Made by a program: the position numbers and the translations under genes. A stretch of DNA of 64,000 bases from Pseudoxanthomonas daejeonensis (GTDB taxonomy: Bacteria; Pseudomonadota; Gammaproteobacteria; Xanthomonadales; Xanthomonadaceae), in NCBI RefSeq assembly GCF_010093205.1, contig NZ_PDWN01000015.1, positions 34,251-98,250 on the forward strand. The letters are read 5' to 3'. Positions 36,676 to 44,705 of the stretch are shown in pieces. Positions within the stretch are counted from its first letter, which is position 1, and every line of letters begins with the position of its first letter. The notes under the pieces were generated by a model. It was not told where the DNA came from and ran no database searches. It saw only the letters and a program-made list of their open reading frames with translations.

Positions 36676-38874
36676 ATGCAGACACCGCCCCTCGTAGACG
36701 AATTGCCCAGTCGAAACCTGGACCTGCTCAACCAGGTACGGGAAAGCATCCTGCTGCCGCTGGCCGATGCGTTCGCCGCGGAGCTGGACGGAATCGGGAG
36801 TGGCCTGTTCGAGCTGGCGGACAAGGCGCCGCCCGCGCTGCAGAAGGACTATTTCGACGCGATCCAGGAGCTGCGCCGCGAGCGCGAGTCGCTGGTCGCA
36901 CGCTTCCGTGCGCACCTGGCCAAGGCCTGGCAGGCATTGGAGGCCGGCCGGCCGCTGTCGGTGGAACGCACCCTGTCGCGTGGCAACGACCTGACCCTGG
37001 TCGCCGATACCGAGCTGGAGGTGCGGCTGGCGGTGCGCAACCTCGCCGGCGCGATCCAGCAGCAGTGGCGCCCCGAGCTGATGCGTCTGGACCGCTACCT
37101 GGGTTTCATCGCGGGCGGTTTCCGACTCGATGGCGACAGCAATCCGATCGGGCCCGAACACCTGGGGGTGGCGGTCTATGCCGCCTTCTCCACCGCCGGC
37201 CTGGCCACCCGTGCGCAGCTGGCTTCGGTGCGCCTGTGCGAGCCGGGCATGGTCGAACGGGTCGGCATCCTGTACGAGGGACTGGAGCGGCAGTTGCTTG
37301 CCATCGCGCGCAACGTGGACCTGCCCGAAGGGCGTTCGCGTCGACGGGGCATTCCCGGCCAGCCCGCGGCCATGCGCGAATCGCCCGACTGGATCTCGCG
37401 CTTCTTCAGCCAGTGGCAGGGGGGGCAGCGCTCAGCTCCGGGCAATCCGATCGACGTGCATGCCCGCGGCGACCATGAGCTTCTGCCCGCGGAGCTGCAC
37501 CGGCTGCTGCAGGGCGCGCGTACCGACACGGGACCCGATGCGTCGGGAGCCGGGGCGCGGCCGTTGTCGCCACGCGAGCTGGCCTCGGCGCTGTCGTTGC
37601 TGCAGACCGCACCGCATGGCGGCTTCGACGAAATCGACGCCGCGGTCGACCTGCGCACGGGGCTGCATCGCGAGGTGCTGGCGCACGCCGTGAAGCTGGG
37701 CGTGGACCCGGGCACCGTGCGGATCGACCCAGGCGACGCCGATACCCTGGACCTGGTGGCGATGCTGTTCCAGGCGCTCCTGGCCGAGTCGCAGCTGCGC
37801 CCGGAATTGCGGCCGGTCCTGGGGCAGCTGCTTGCGCCCGTGGCCAAGGTCGCGTTGCAGGATCCCCGCCTGTTCGTGCGCGACAGCCATCCGGTGCGGC
37901 GCCTGCTGAACATGCTGGCCGACGCCTGCGACGGCAATCCGGCCGAGACCGCGGCCGAGCTGGCGTTGCTGGCGCAGGTGCAGGGCATCACTGCCCGGGT
38001 GGTGCGCGATTTCGACGAGCACCTCGGTGTATTCCTGCAGGCCGAGGCCGAATTCGGCGCCTATCACGAGCAGTACCGCCGCCGCGTCGAGATCGCGGAA
38101 CGGCGTGCGGCCGAACTCCAGCGCGCCGAAGAGCGCCGCCTCGATGCGCGCGCCCGTGCCGGCACGGCGCTCGACGCGCGCCTGCGTGGACGCACCGTGC
38201 CGCCGGTGCTGGAAGATTTCCTGCGCCGGCCCTGGTTGCAGCATTTTGAACGGATCGCCCTGCGCGAAGCCGCGGCCGATGGCCCGTTGCAGGCGTCTGC
38301 CTTGAAGCTGGCCGACGGCCTGCTGTCGGCCAGCGACGGCCCGGCAGGTCGCGACGATGCCTGGCTGGAGGCGCAGCGGCCGGTGCTGCAACGGATCTAT
38401 TCCGAGGCCGGGTTGGCGGCCGCCCCTGCCGGGGTCGCGGCTGGTGCCCTGCTGGACGTGCTGCTCGGACTCCAGGCGGCGGACCTGCCCCCGCCGGAGC
38501 TGCCGCCGGCGCCAGCGGCCCCGGTCGCGATCGAGGACGCCGCCGACTCGCCGCTGCCCGAGGAGTCGCCCGAGCAGCTGGGCTTCGACATCGACACGGC
38601 CGAATACTTCCAGGCGCTGCCGCTGGGCACCTGGCTGGACTTCGTCGACCGCCTGGGCCGGGTGCAGCCGGGCAAGCTGGCCTGGGTCAGCCCGATCTCC
38701 GGCCGGCGCATGTTCGTCAACCGGCGCGGGTCGCGCTTCTGCGTCGCCTCGCCGGAGCAGCTGGCAGCCATGGTCCAGTTGGGGCGCTTGCGCCTTCACC
38801 GCGAAGAGGACGCTTTCTACAGCGCCATGCAGTCGGTGGTCGATTTCCTGGACATGCCAGCCGTGGCGGCCTGA
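36676..38874 (+). CDS. DUF1631 family protein, first paralogue
   Basis: A 732-residue, mostly helical cytoplasmic protein of the DUF1631 family, whose members have been mislabelled thymidine phosphorylase. Segments typical of the family are DSNPIGPEHLGVAVYAAF, LVAMLFQALLAE, RDSHPVRRLLNMLADAC and the coiled-coil RRRVEIAERRAAELQRAEERR (about 470-500). The C-terminal ~90 residues (LGTWLDFVDRLGRVQPGKL, WVSPISG, VNRRG) form a separate conserved block. No enzyme motif was seen. It lacks a signal peptide. It is followed after 142 bases by a second copy. Function is unknown; a regulatory role tied to surface behaviour has been guessed for the family. Confidence 0.86.
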   Translation: MQTPPLVDELPSRNLDLLNQVRESILLPLADAFAAELDGIGSGLFELADKAPPALQKDYFDAIQELRRERESLVARFRAHLAKAWQALEAGRPLSVERTLSRGNDLTLVADTELEVRLAVRNLAGAIQQQWRPELMRLDRYLGFIAGGFRLDGDSNPIGPEHLGVAVYAAFSTAGLATRAQLASVRLCEPGMVERVGILYEGLERQLLAIARNVDLPEGRSRRRGIPGQPAAMRESPDWISRFFSQWQGGQRSAPGNPIDVHARGDHELLPAELHRLLQGARTDTGPDASGAGARPLSPRELASALSLLQTAPHGGFDEIDAAVDLRTGLHREVLAHAVKLGVDPGTVRIDPGDADTLDLVAMLFQALLAESQLRPELRPVLGQLLAPVAKVALQDPRLFVRDSHPVRRLLNMLADACDGNPAETAAELALLAQVQGITARVVRDFDEHLGVFLQAEAEFGAYHEQYRRRVEIAERRAAELQRAEERRLDARARAGTALDARLRGRTVPPVLEDFLRRPWLQHFERIALREAAADGPLQASALKLADGLLSASDGPAGRDDAWLEAQRPVLQRIYSEAGLAAAPAGVAAGALLDVLLGLQAADLPPPELPPAPAAPVAIEDAADSPLPEESPEQLGFDIDTAEYFQALPLGTWLDFVDRLGRVQPGKLAWVSPISGRRMFVNRRGSRFCVASPEQLAAMVQLGRLRLHREEDAFYSAMQSVVDFLDMPAVAA

Positions 38875-38962
38875 CCGGCATGGGCACAAGTTGCCCCTCG
38901 GCGGCAGGAACTGCCCACTGGGTCACGGATGCCGGGGTGCTGGCCCCGTACGATGCACTGGC

Positions 38963-38998
38963 GGCAATGGGGAGCCGCATCCCCCTGCTCCCATTGCC
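38963..38998 (+). promoter_or_regulatory. stem-loop upstream of second DUF1631 gene
   Basis: GGCAATGGG (38963-38971) pairs perfectly with CCCATTGCC (38990-38998), ending 18 bases before the next start codon. An alternative inner hairpin (GGGGA 38969-38973 with TCCCC 38980-38984) competes with it. The ribosome-binding GGAG at about 39004 lies just outside the stem. There is no T-run, so a translational or stability role is more likely than termination. Confidence 0.45.
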
Positions 38999-39016
38999 TG
39001 CGCCGGAGCTGCGCGC

Positions 39017-41326
39017 ATGAGTCCTACCCAGCAAGACCCGACCCTCCACCATGCACGAGACCCGCGCCTGCTCGCGATGGTCCGCGATGCGTTCCTGCCG
39101 CCATTGGGCGACGCGTTCGCCGCGTCCGTGGCGCGCTACGACGACGTCCTGTTCGACCGCGCCGAGCGTGCCGGTGGATCGCAGCTGCTGTTCCTGGATG
39201 GCATGCGCGAGCTGCGCCGGCGCCGCGAAGAGATCGCCGCGCGCTTCCGCGCCCAGCTAGCCCTGTCCTGGCGGTCGCTGGAGGTGGGCACCCCCCTGTC
39301 GGCCGAGGCGGCCCTGTCCAGCCAGGCGGGCGCATTGAGCCTGGTGGCCGAACACGAACTGGAATCGCGCCTGGCCGTGCGCAACCTCGCCAGCGTGATG
39401 CTGCGCGACTGCAAGCCGGCGCTGGCGCGCCTGGATCGCCGGCTGGGCTGGATTGCCGGTGGCCTGGAGCTGGACAGCGACAGCAACCCGATCAGCCCCG
39501 AACACATCGGCGTGGCCGTGCACGAGGCCTTCGCCACCTCTGAGCTGGCGCCGGAAGTGCGCCTGGTCCTTATCAAGCTGTGCGAGCGCGACCTGTCGTC
39601 GACGGTGGGCAAGCTGTACGAGGCGCTGGACCTGCGCCTGGTGCGCGAAGGCGTGCTGCCGGGCGCCCCGGCTGCCGGGCGCGGACAGGCTCGACCGGCA
39701 CGCCAGCCCGATTCGGCCTGGGCCGAACCGGCTGCCGACGAGTACTCCCCGGCCTGGGCCTCGCGCTTCATGCAGCGCTGGCAGGAAACCCGCGGCGCGA
39801 TGCAGGAGCACGGCATCGATGTGCCCGACTTTGGCGCTGCTGGCCAGGCCGGACCCGGCGGCTCGGGCATGCTGCTCGACGCCCTGCACCAGATGTTGCA
39901 GCAGAGCCGCGAACTGCGCGGCGGCCTCGAACAGGCATCCGCCGGCGTGCATGCCGCGCAGGCCGGCCAGCGCCCGCTGAGCCAGCGCGAGATGCTGTCG
40001 GTGCTGTCGCTGCTGCAGGCCACGCCCAGCGCCTCGCTCAGCGCGGCGATCGGCGACGAGCAGGAGTCGCTGTCGCAGCGGCTCAAGAGCGAAGTGCTTT
40101 CCAACGCCAGCCAGCTGGGCATGGACCCGGCCAGCACCCGCCTGGATCCGAAGGACGAGGACGCGATCGACCTGGTCGGCATGCTGTTCGACGTGCTGCT
40201 GGACGAACGCGACCTCGCCGGGCGTCCGCGCGAGCTGATCGGCCGGCTGGTGGTCCCGTTCGTCAAGGTCGCCTTGCTGGACCGGCGCATGTTCGTGCAG
40301 AAGACCCATCCGGCGCGGCGCCTGCTCAACGCGCTGGCCGAGGCCTGCGAGGGCAACCAGGGCGAGAGCGCTGCCGAACGCACCTTGCTGGCCAAGGTCG
40401 AAGAGGTCATCCACCGCCTCGTGGCCGAGTTCAACGAGAACCTGGCCATCTTCATGACCCTCGAGGAGGAGTTCCGCGACTTCCTCGAACAGCACCGCCG
40501 CCGCATCGAGATCACCGAGCGTCGCGCCGCCGAGATCCAGCGCGGCCAGGAACGGCTGGAGCTGGCGCGCAACCGCGCCGAGTTCGAGCTGGCTTCGCGG
40601 CTGGAAGGCCGCCAGCTGCCGCAGGCGGTCGCCGAATTCCTGCGCAACCCGTGGCAGCACCACATCACCCTGGCGCTGCTGCGCGAGGGTGAGGTCGGCG
40701 ACGTGTTCACCGAATCGCTGGAGCTGGCCGACGGGGTCCTGGAAGAAGTGGCCGAGGCCCAGCGCCACATCGTCGGCAAGCTTTGGCTGCAGAACTGGCA
40801 GACCGGCCTGCGCCAGGTCTTCTCGAGCGTGGGCCTGCATGGCGATGCTGCCGAAGCGGCCATCGGAGCCCTGCACGACACCCTGCAGGCCGTTGCCGAC
40901 GCGCGCCCCGAGATGGAACGGCCATTGCCGGAGCTTCCCGCCGTGGCCCTGCCGCAGCCGGTTCCGGTCGAGCGCGGCGCGATCGAGCTGGTTGCCGGTA
41001 CCGACACCCTGGATTTCGACAACGCCGATGCCGACCGCATCCGTGCGCTGCCGGTCGGCACCTGGCTGGACTTCATCGACAAGGACGGCCGCGTGCAGCC
41101 GGGCAAGCTGTCGTGGGTCAGCCCGATCTCCTCGCGACTGCTCTTCGTCAACCGCCGCGGCGTGCGCTTCTGCGTGGCCTCGCCGGAGGAACTGGCGGTG
41201 ATGGTGCGGATGGAGCGCCTGCGCATGCACGTCGCCGACGACGGTGCGTTCGACAGCGCGATGCAGGGCGTGATCGAACGTCTGGACATGCCGCAGCAGC
41301 CGCAGGAAGCGGTCACCCTGCACTGA
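39017..41326 (+). CDS. DUF1631 family protein, second paralogue
   Basis: A 769-residue paralogue of the gene before it. It shares the same architecture: N-terminal helical region, DSNPISPEHIGVAVHEAF, LVGMLFDVLLDE, KTHPARRLLNALAEAC, a coiled-coil segment RRRIEITERRAAEIQRGQERL and the C-terminal block LPVGTWLDFIDKDGRVQPGKL with VNRRGVRFCVASPEEL. The middle regions have diverged and it has an extra 37 residues. The start at 39017 is supported by GGAG upstream. A strong terminator follows. The two genes probably arose by tandem duplication; whether they interact is unknown. Confidence 0.86.
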   Translation: MSPTQQDPTLHHARDPRLLAMVRDAFLPPLGDAFAASVARYDDVLFDRAERAGGSQLLFLDGMRELRRRREEIAARFRAQLALSWRSLEVGTPLSAEAALSSQAGALSLVAEHELESRLAVRNLASVMLRDCKPALARLDRRLGWIAGGLELDSDSNPISPEHIGVAVHEAFATSELAPEVRLVLIKLCERDLSSTVGKLYEALDLRLVREGVLPGAPAAGRGQARPARQPDSAWAEPAADEYSPAWASRFMQRWQETRGAMQEHGIDVPDFGAAGQAGPGGSGMLLDALHQMLQQSRELRGGLEQASAGVHAAQAGQRPLSQREMLSVLSLLQATPSASLSAAIGDEQESLSQRLKSEVLSNASQLGMDPASTRLDPKDEDAIDLVGMLFDVLLDERDLAGRPRELIGRLVVPFVKVALLDRRMFVQKTHPARRLLNALAEACEGNQGESAAERTLLAKVEEVIHRLVAEFNENLAIFMTLEEEFRDFLEQHRRRIEITERRAAEIQRGQERLELARNRAEFELASRLEGRQLPQAVAEFLRNPWQHHITLALLREGEVGDVFTESLELADGVLEEVAEAQRHIVGKLWLQNWQTGLRQVFSSVGLHGDAAEAAIGALHDTLQAVADARPEMERPLPELPAVALPQPVPVERGAIELVAGTDTLDFDNADADRIRALPVGTWLDFIDKDGRVQPGKLSWVSPISSRLLFVNRRGVRFCVASPEELAVMVRMERLRMHVADDGAFDSAMQGVIERLDMPQQPQEAVTLH

Positions 41327-41364
41327 GCCGCGCGGCGCCGGCCGCGGAAAGCGATCCGGACAAG

Positions 41365-41398
41365 CGGCCACGCCTGGCAGGCGTGGCCGTTTTCTTTT
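41365..41398 (+). terminator. intrinsic terminator after DUF1631 pair
   Basis: CGGCCACGCC (41365-41374) pairs with GGCGTGGCCG (41380-41389), a perfect 10-bp stem with a TGGCA loop followed by TTTTCTTTT. It separates the DUF1631 genes from pntAA. Confidence 0.92.
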
Positions 41399-41510
41399 GC
41401 GCCGGCGCGGGTCCGCACCAGCGATTCCGATGAAACCATCAGCCGGGCGCCGGGTCGCGCCCGGGGTTTGCTAGCATCGCCGCTCGGTCCGGATCACGGC
41501 GAGGGGACGC

Positions 41511-42605
41511 ATGGCGGTCGAAGTGCTGGTGCTGAAGGAAGGCGCGCGGGGCGAGAAGCGCGTTGCAGCCACGCCGGAAACGGTGAAGAAGCTCCTGGCC
41601 GCGGGTGCGCAGGTGCAGGTCGAGTCGGGCGCTGGCCTGGGTGCGGGCATCACCGACCAGGCCTACCTGGATGCCGGAGCAGCCCTTGCCGGGCCCGGTG
41701 CGCGTGCCAGCGCCGACCTCGTGCTGTGCGTGCAGGCGCCCACGGCTGACGCGATCGATGGGCTGAAGCGGGGCGCGACGCTGGTCGGCGTGCTGCATCC
41801 GCAGGCCGACGAAGCGCGCGCTGCCGCGATCCAGGCGCAGGGGCTGCATGCTTTTCCGCTGGAGCGGCTGCCGCGCACCACGCGTGCGCAGGCGATGGAC
41901 GTGCTCAGTTCGCAGGCGGGCATGGCCGGTTACAAGGCCGTACTGATCGCCGCGCAGCTGGCGCCGCGCTTCTTCCCGATGCTGACTACCGCGGCGGGCA
42001 CGATCCGGCCTTCGAAGGTGCTGATCGTCGGCGCCGGCGTGGCCGGCCTGCAGGGCATCGCGACTGCACGGCGCCTCGGCGCGCAGGTCGAGGGTTTCGA
42101 CGTGCGCCCGGAGACGCGCGAGCAGATCGAATCGCTGGGCGGCAAGTTCCTGGATCTGGGCGTGAGCGCGGCCGGCGAGGGCGGTTACGCGCGCCAGCTC
42201 ACCGACGAGGAGCGGGCCGAGCAGCAACGGCGCCTGGCCGAGCACCTGCGGGGCATCGACGTGGTGGTCTGCACCGCGGCAGTGCCGGGAAGGCCCGCGC
42301 CGAAGATCATCACCGCGGCGATGGTCGCCGGGATGAAGCAGGGCAGCGTGATCGTGGACCTGGCCGCCGAGACCGGCGGCAACTGCGAACTGACGCGCCC
42401 GGGCGAAAGCTACGAACACGACGGGGTGACCATCGCCGGGCCGCTCGACCTGGCCAGCATGGGCGCGGTGCACGCCAGCGAGATGTACGCGCGCAACGTC
42501 TACAACTTCGTCGCGCTGTTCCTGAAGGACGGCGCGCTGTCGGTCGACTGGAACGACGAGTTGCTGGCGAAGACCGTATGGCCGCAGCGCGAGCCGGCGG
42601 CCTGA
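41511..42605 (+). CDS. pntAA: NAD(P) transhydrogenase subunit alpha, NAD(H)-binding part
   Basis: A 364-residue cytoplasmic component (domain I) of the proton-translocating transhydrogenase, which moves hydride between NAD(H) and NADP(H) driven by the proton gradient. It resembles alanine dehydrogenase: EGARGEKRVAATPETVKKL at the N-terminus, the SSQAGMAGYKAVL block, the Rossmann motif VLIVGAGVAGLQGIATARRLGA and VIVDLAAETGGNCELT. The start at 41511 gives MAVEVLVLKE. The alpha subunit is split here into two polypeptides (pntAA and pntAB). Unusually the companion gene is 2.1 kb away, separated by other genes. Confidence 0.96.
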   Translation: MAVEVLVLKEGARGEKRVAATPETVKKLLAAGAQVQVESGAGLGAGITDQAYLDAGAALAGPGARASADLVLCVQAPTADAIDGLKRGATLVGVLHPQADEARAAAIQAQGLHAFPLERLPRTTRAQAMDVLSSQAGMAGYKAVLIAAQLAPRFFPMLTTAAGTIRPSKVLIVGAGVAGLQGIATARRLGAQVEGFDVRPETREQIESLGGKFLDLGVSAAGEGGYARQLTDEERAEQQRRLAEHLRGIDVVVCTAAVPGRPAPKIITAAMVAGMKQGSVIVDLAAETGGNCELTRPGESYEHDGVTIAGPLDLASMGAVHASEMYARNVYNFVALFLKDGALSVDWNDELLAKTVWPQREPAA

Positions 42606-42615
42606 ACGCGTCCGC

Positions 42616-43047
42616 ATGATGCCGGCCCCAGTGTGGTGGCTTACGGGTGCGGCGCTGGGACTGCTCCCGGCATTGGCGATCGGCCAGTCGCCGACCGCAG
42701 ATCGCCTGGTGAGCGTCGCCTACGGTCGCTTGATCGAAAATCCGGCCGCCTATGCGGGCAGGAAACTGTCGGTTCCCGCGTGCGCCACTACGGCAGCCCA
42801 TCACGGCGCGTACTTGTACGATTGCCGTGATGCGGATGCGCAGATCCTGACATTGGGTGGCAGTCCCGCAGCGGAGATGGACCTGTTCGGTGCGCGCAGC
42901 GTGGTCGAGTCGCGCCGCGTCTCGGCAAAGATGGTGGGCGTGCTGGAATGGCGCCCCAATGCTCTCCCGGCCTGCTGCCTGGACCCTAGATTCATCTTCC
43001 ATCTGGAGTCGGTGTCGGAGGTCAGGGCGTTGCCGGACGGTCTGTAG
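42616..43047 (+). CDS. hypothetical exported protein
   Basis: A 143-residue protein that I do not recognise. It has an N-terminal hydrophobic segment (WWLTGAALGLLPALAIGQ) that looks like a signal peptide, then a soluble part with pattern VSVAYGRLIENPAAYAGRKL, four cysteines or so (PACATT, YDCRD, ACCLDP) and FIFHLESVSEV. The spacing resembles small periplasmic OB-like or nucleotide-independent binding proteins, but no family can be named. It begins 10 bases after pntAA on the same strand, so it may be co-transcribed. Its start has a plausible alternative at 42619. Confidence 0.6.
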   Translation: MMPAPVWWLTGAALGLLPALAIGQSPTADRLVSVAYGRLIENPAAYAGRKLSVPACATTAAHHGAYLYDCRDADAQILTLGGSPAAEMDLFGARSVVESRRVSAKMVGVLEWRPNALPACCLDPRFIFHLESVSEVRALPDGL

Positions 43048-43068
43048 CAAAGGTTGCCAGCGGATGGA

Positions 43069-43518
43069 TCAGGGCTTGGTCGGTGCCGGCTGGCTGCGCA
43101 ACCACTCCTGGCGCTGCTCGGGCGACATCTTCTTCCAGCGCTCGCGGAACGCCTGGCGCTGCTCGGGCGTCATGGTGCGGGTCTGCTCGAAGATCGCACG
43201 TGCCCGTTCGCGCTGCTCGGGGCTCATCTCTTCGAAGCGGCGCATTCCGCGGCGTGCGCGTTCGCGCTCCTCCGGAGGCATCGTCTTCCAGCGGCGCGCA
43301 TGGTCGAGCATGCGCGCGCGTTCCTGCGGCGAATCGTTCCAGCGCTCGCGCACTGGTGCGATCAGGGCTTCGCGCTGATCGGGCGTGAGCTGGTCCCAGG
43401 CCGGCAGCGTGGCCGCGGCAGGTTCCGAAGGCGTCCTGGGAGCCTGCGCGGACTGTGCGATCGCGGCGAAAGGCAGCAGCAGGGCGAGCAGGCAGGCGGC
43501 GGTGCGAAGCGGCTTCAT
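43069..43518 (-). CDS. DUF3106-type periplasmic protein
   Basis: A 149-residue exported protein. The signal peptide (MKPLRTAACLLALLLPFAAIAQ) is followed by a helical region with repeated M-(S/T)-PEQR units (SPEQRERAR, TPEQRQAFR, SPEQRQEW), the hallmark of DUF3106. The pattern recalls CpxP/Spy-like envelope chaperones with LTxxQ motifs, but the exact role is not known. It is the last gene of a minus-strand operon, four bases after the anti-sigma-like gene. The start at 43518 is set by the signal peptide. Confidence 0.85.
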   Translation of the reverse strand: MKPLRTAACLLALLLPFAAIAQSAQAPRTPSEPAAATLPAWDQLTPDQREALIAPVRERWNDSPQERARMLDHARRWKTMPPEERERARRGMRRFEEMSPEQRERARAIFEQTRTMTPEQRQAFRERWKKMSPEQRQEWLRSQPAPTKP

Positions 43519-43522
43519 GGCC

Positions 43523-43900
43523 TTACTCCATTGCGAGTGCGGTGGCGTCGACCGAGTCGAGCCAGACATAGAAGCCGGGGTCTTCCTGCAGCGACTGGGC
43601 CGGGTCGGCGGTGGTGGCGGCATCCTGCACCGCCGGTACGCCAGCCACCTGCGGCGCCCCGGCCGGGCCAGGCTGCGTGCCGGGCAGCAACATGACGGCC
43701 ATTGCCACCGCGGCAGCCACGGCGCCACCGGCCAGCCAGGGCGCGAACAGCCGTCGCCGCGGGCCTGCGGAGGCAGCGTGGCGTGCCTGGCGCAGCCGGG
43801 CGAGGGTTGGCGCGGAAGTATGTGCCAGCGCGGCGGCATGCAGCTGGCGCGCCAGCCGGTCGTCGTCGCCCTGGTCGTGCAGATCGGGTGCGGTCGTCAT
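43523..43900 (-). CDS. putative anti-sigma factor / single-pass membrane protein
   Basis: A 125-residue protein with a charged cytoplasmic N-terminal part (about 1-50, containing HDQGDDDRLARQLHAAAL and ARLRQARHAA), one transmembrane helix (about 52-72, LFAPWLAGGAVAAAVAMAVMLLPG), and an extracytoplasmic Ala/Gln-rich tail ending in FYVWLDSVDATALAME. It starts within the ATGA overlap of the sigma gene's stop, the usual place for a cognate anti-sigma factor. It lacks the zinc HxxxCxxC motif of ZAS anti-sigma proteins. The function is inferred from position and topology. Confidence 0.7.
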   Translation of the reverse strand: MTTAPDLHDQGDDDRLARQLHAAALAHTSAPTLARLRQARHAASAGPRRRLFAPWLAGGAVAAAVAMAVMLLPGTQPGPAGAPQVAGVPAVQDAATTADPAQSLQEDPGFYVWLDSVDATALAME

Positions 43901-44466
43901 CGGACGTCCTCCATGTGCGAATTCAATGCCTGGCGCGCGCGCGATAGGTGGGTCTTTACCGAGCCTTCCGAACAGCCCATGGCGCGCGCGGTGGTCGCCA
44001 CGTCGAGTTCTTCGAAGATGCGCAGGGTGAAAGCCTCGCGTTGCCGTGCCGGCAGCGCGCGCAGCGCTTCCACCAGGCGCGCATAGGCCTCGCGCTGCTC
44101 GTGGGCCTGGGCCGGACCGGCGCCGGGGTCGGCCCAGTCGATGCTGGCGTCGTCGGCGTCCGGAGTGTCGCCTGCGGGGCGCAGCCAACGCAGCCGGAAG
44201 CGGGCGCGGCGCTGCAGGTCGATGATGCGCCGGCGCAGGATGCTCCAGAACAGCGGGGTCCATTCCGCGGCAGGGCGCTCCCGATAGGCGAGCATCTTCA
44301 TCATCGCGTCCTGCACGGCGTCCAGTGCGTCGTCGCGGTTGCGCAAACCGGCTTCGGCGAAACGGAAGGCGCGGGTACCGACGTCAGCCAGGAAGGCGTC
44401 CAGCGACGCCCAGACGGGCGTCGCCCGCGTTTCCCAACCTGGATCGAGGGGCGTGGTCACCAGCAC
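43897..44466 (-). CDS. ECF-type RNA polymerase sigma factor
   Basis: A 189-residue sigma-70-family factor. Region 2 is seen in ALDAVQDAMMKMLAYRERPAAEWTPLFWSILRRRIID and region 4 in LPARQREAFTLRIFEELDVATTARAMGCSEGSVKTHLSRARQAL, whose helix-turn-helix contacts the -35 element. The start is GTG at 44466 (a second GTG at 44460 is equally possible), three bases after a small upstream open frame, so coupling is likely. The next gene is a likely anti-sigma factor. The signal and regulon cannot be read from the sequence. Confidence 0.88.
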   Translation of the reverse strand: MLVTTPLDPGWETRATPVWASLDAFLADVGTRAFRFAEAGLRNRDDALDAVQDAMMKMLAYRERPAAEWTPLFWSILRRRIIDLQRRARFRLRWLRPAGDTPDADDASIDWADPGAGPAQAHEQREAYARLVEALRALPARQREAFTLRIFEELDVATTARAMGCSEGSVKTHLSRARQALNSHMEDVR

Positions 44467-44469
44467 AGC

Positions 44470-44574
44470 TTAGCCGCGTGCGCCTGGGCGCTCGAGCCGG
44501 TCGGCGGCCAGCGAGGGGCCGGTCAGGCCGAGCGGCAGGAGGGCGGACAGCAGGGGCAAGCAGCGATCCTTCAT
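44470..44574 (-). CDS. 34-residue predicted secreted peptide (short open frame)
   Basis: An ATG at 44574 with a strong GGAGGA ribosome-binding sequence five bases upstream begins a 34-codon frame ending in TAA at 44470, three bases before the sigma-factor start. The peptide has Lys, Asp and Arg at positions 2-4, then the hydrophobic stretch CLPLLSALLPLGLTGPSLAA and a short charged tail (DRLERPGARG). It looks like a signal peptide with cleavage after SLAA. I do not recognise it. It could be a real secreted peptide or a translated leader that sets sigma-factor expression. Confidence 0.55.
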   Translation of the reverse strand: MKDRCLPLLSALLPLGLTGPSLAADRLERPGARG

Positions 44575-44705
44575 CGAAGTCCTCCAGTCGCGGTGGTCGG
44601 TACACCCTGGAAACGCATGCAGATGCAACCGGTTGACCGGGCTGTGCAGCGTTCAGGCAGCGGTTATCATCCGGGCGGGCGCTGAGCCCGGGGGAGTGGG
44701 CGGTG

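Noticed and set aside
38600..38874. A PilZ c-di-GMP domain at the DUF1631 C-terminus
   Set aside because: The RxxxR and (D/N)xSxxG motifs that define PilZ are absent in both paralogues.
36676..41326. Thymidine phosphorylase as the product of the DUF1631 genes
   Set aside because: No phosphorylase motif is present; the name is a known propagation error for this family.
39136..41439. A long minus-strand open frame (767 codons) opposite the second DUF1631 gene
   Set aside because: It is a shadow frame produced by high G+C codon bias; its composition is Ser/Arg-rich with no domain, while the plus-strand frame is a clear family member.
41439..42617. A minus-strand frame covering all of pntAA
   Set aside because: pntAA has complete family motifs; the opposite frame has none.
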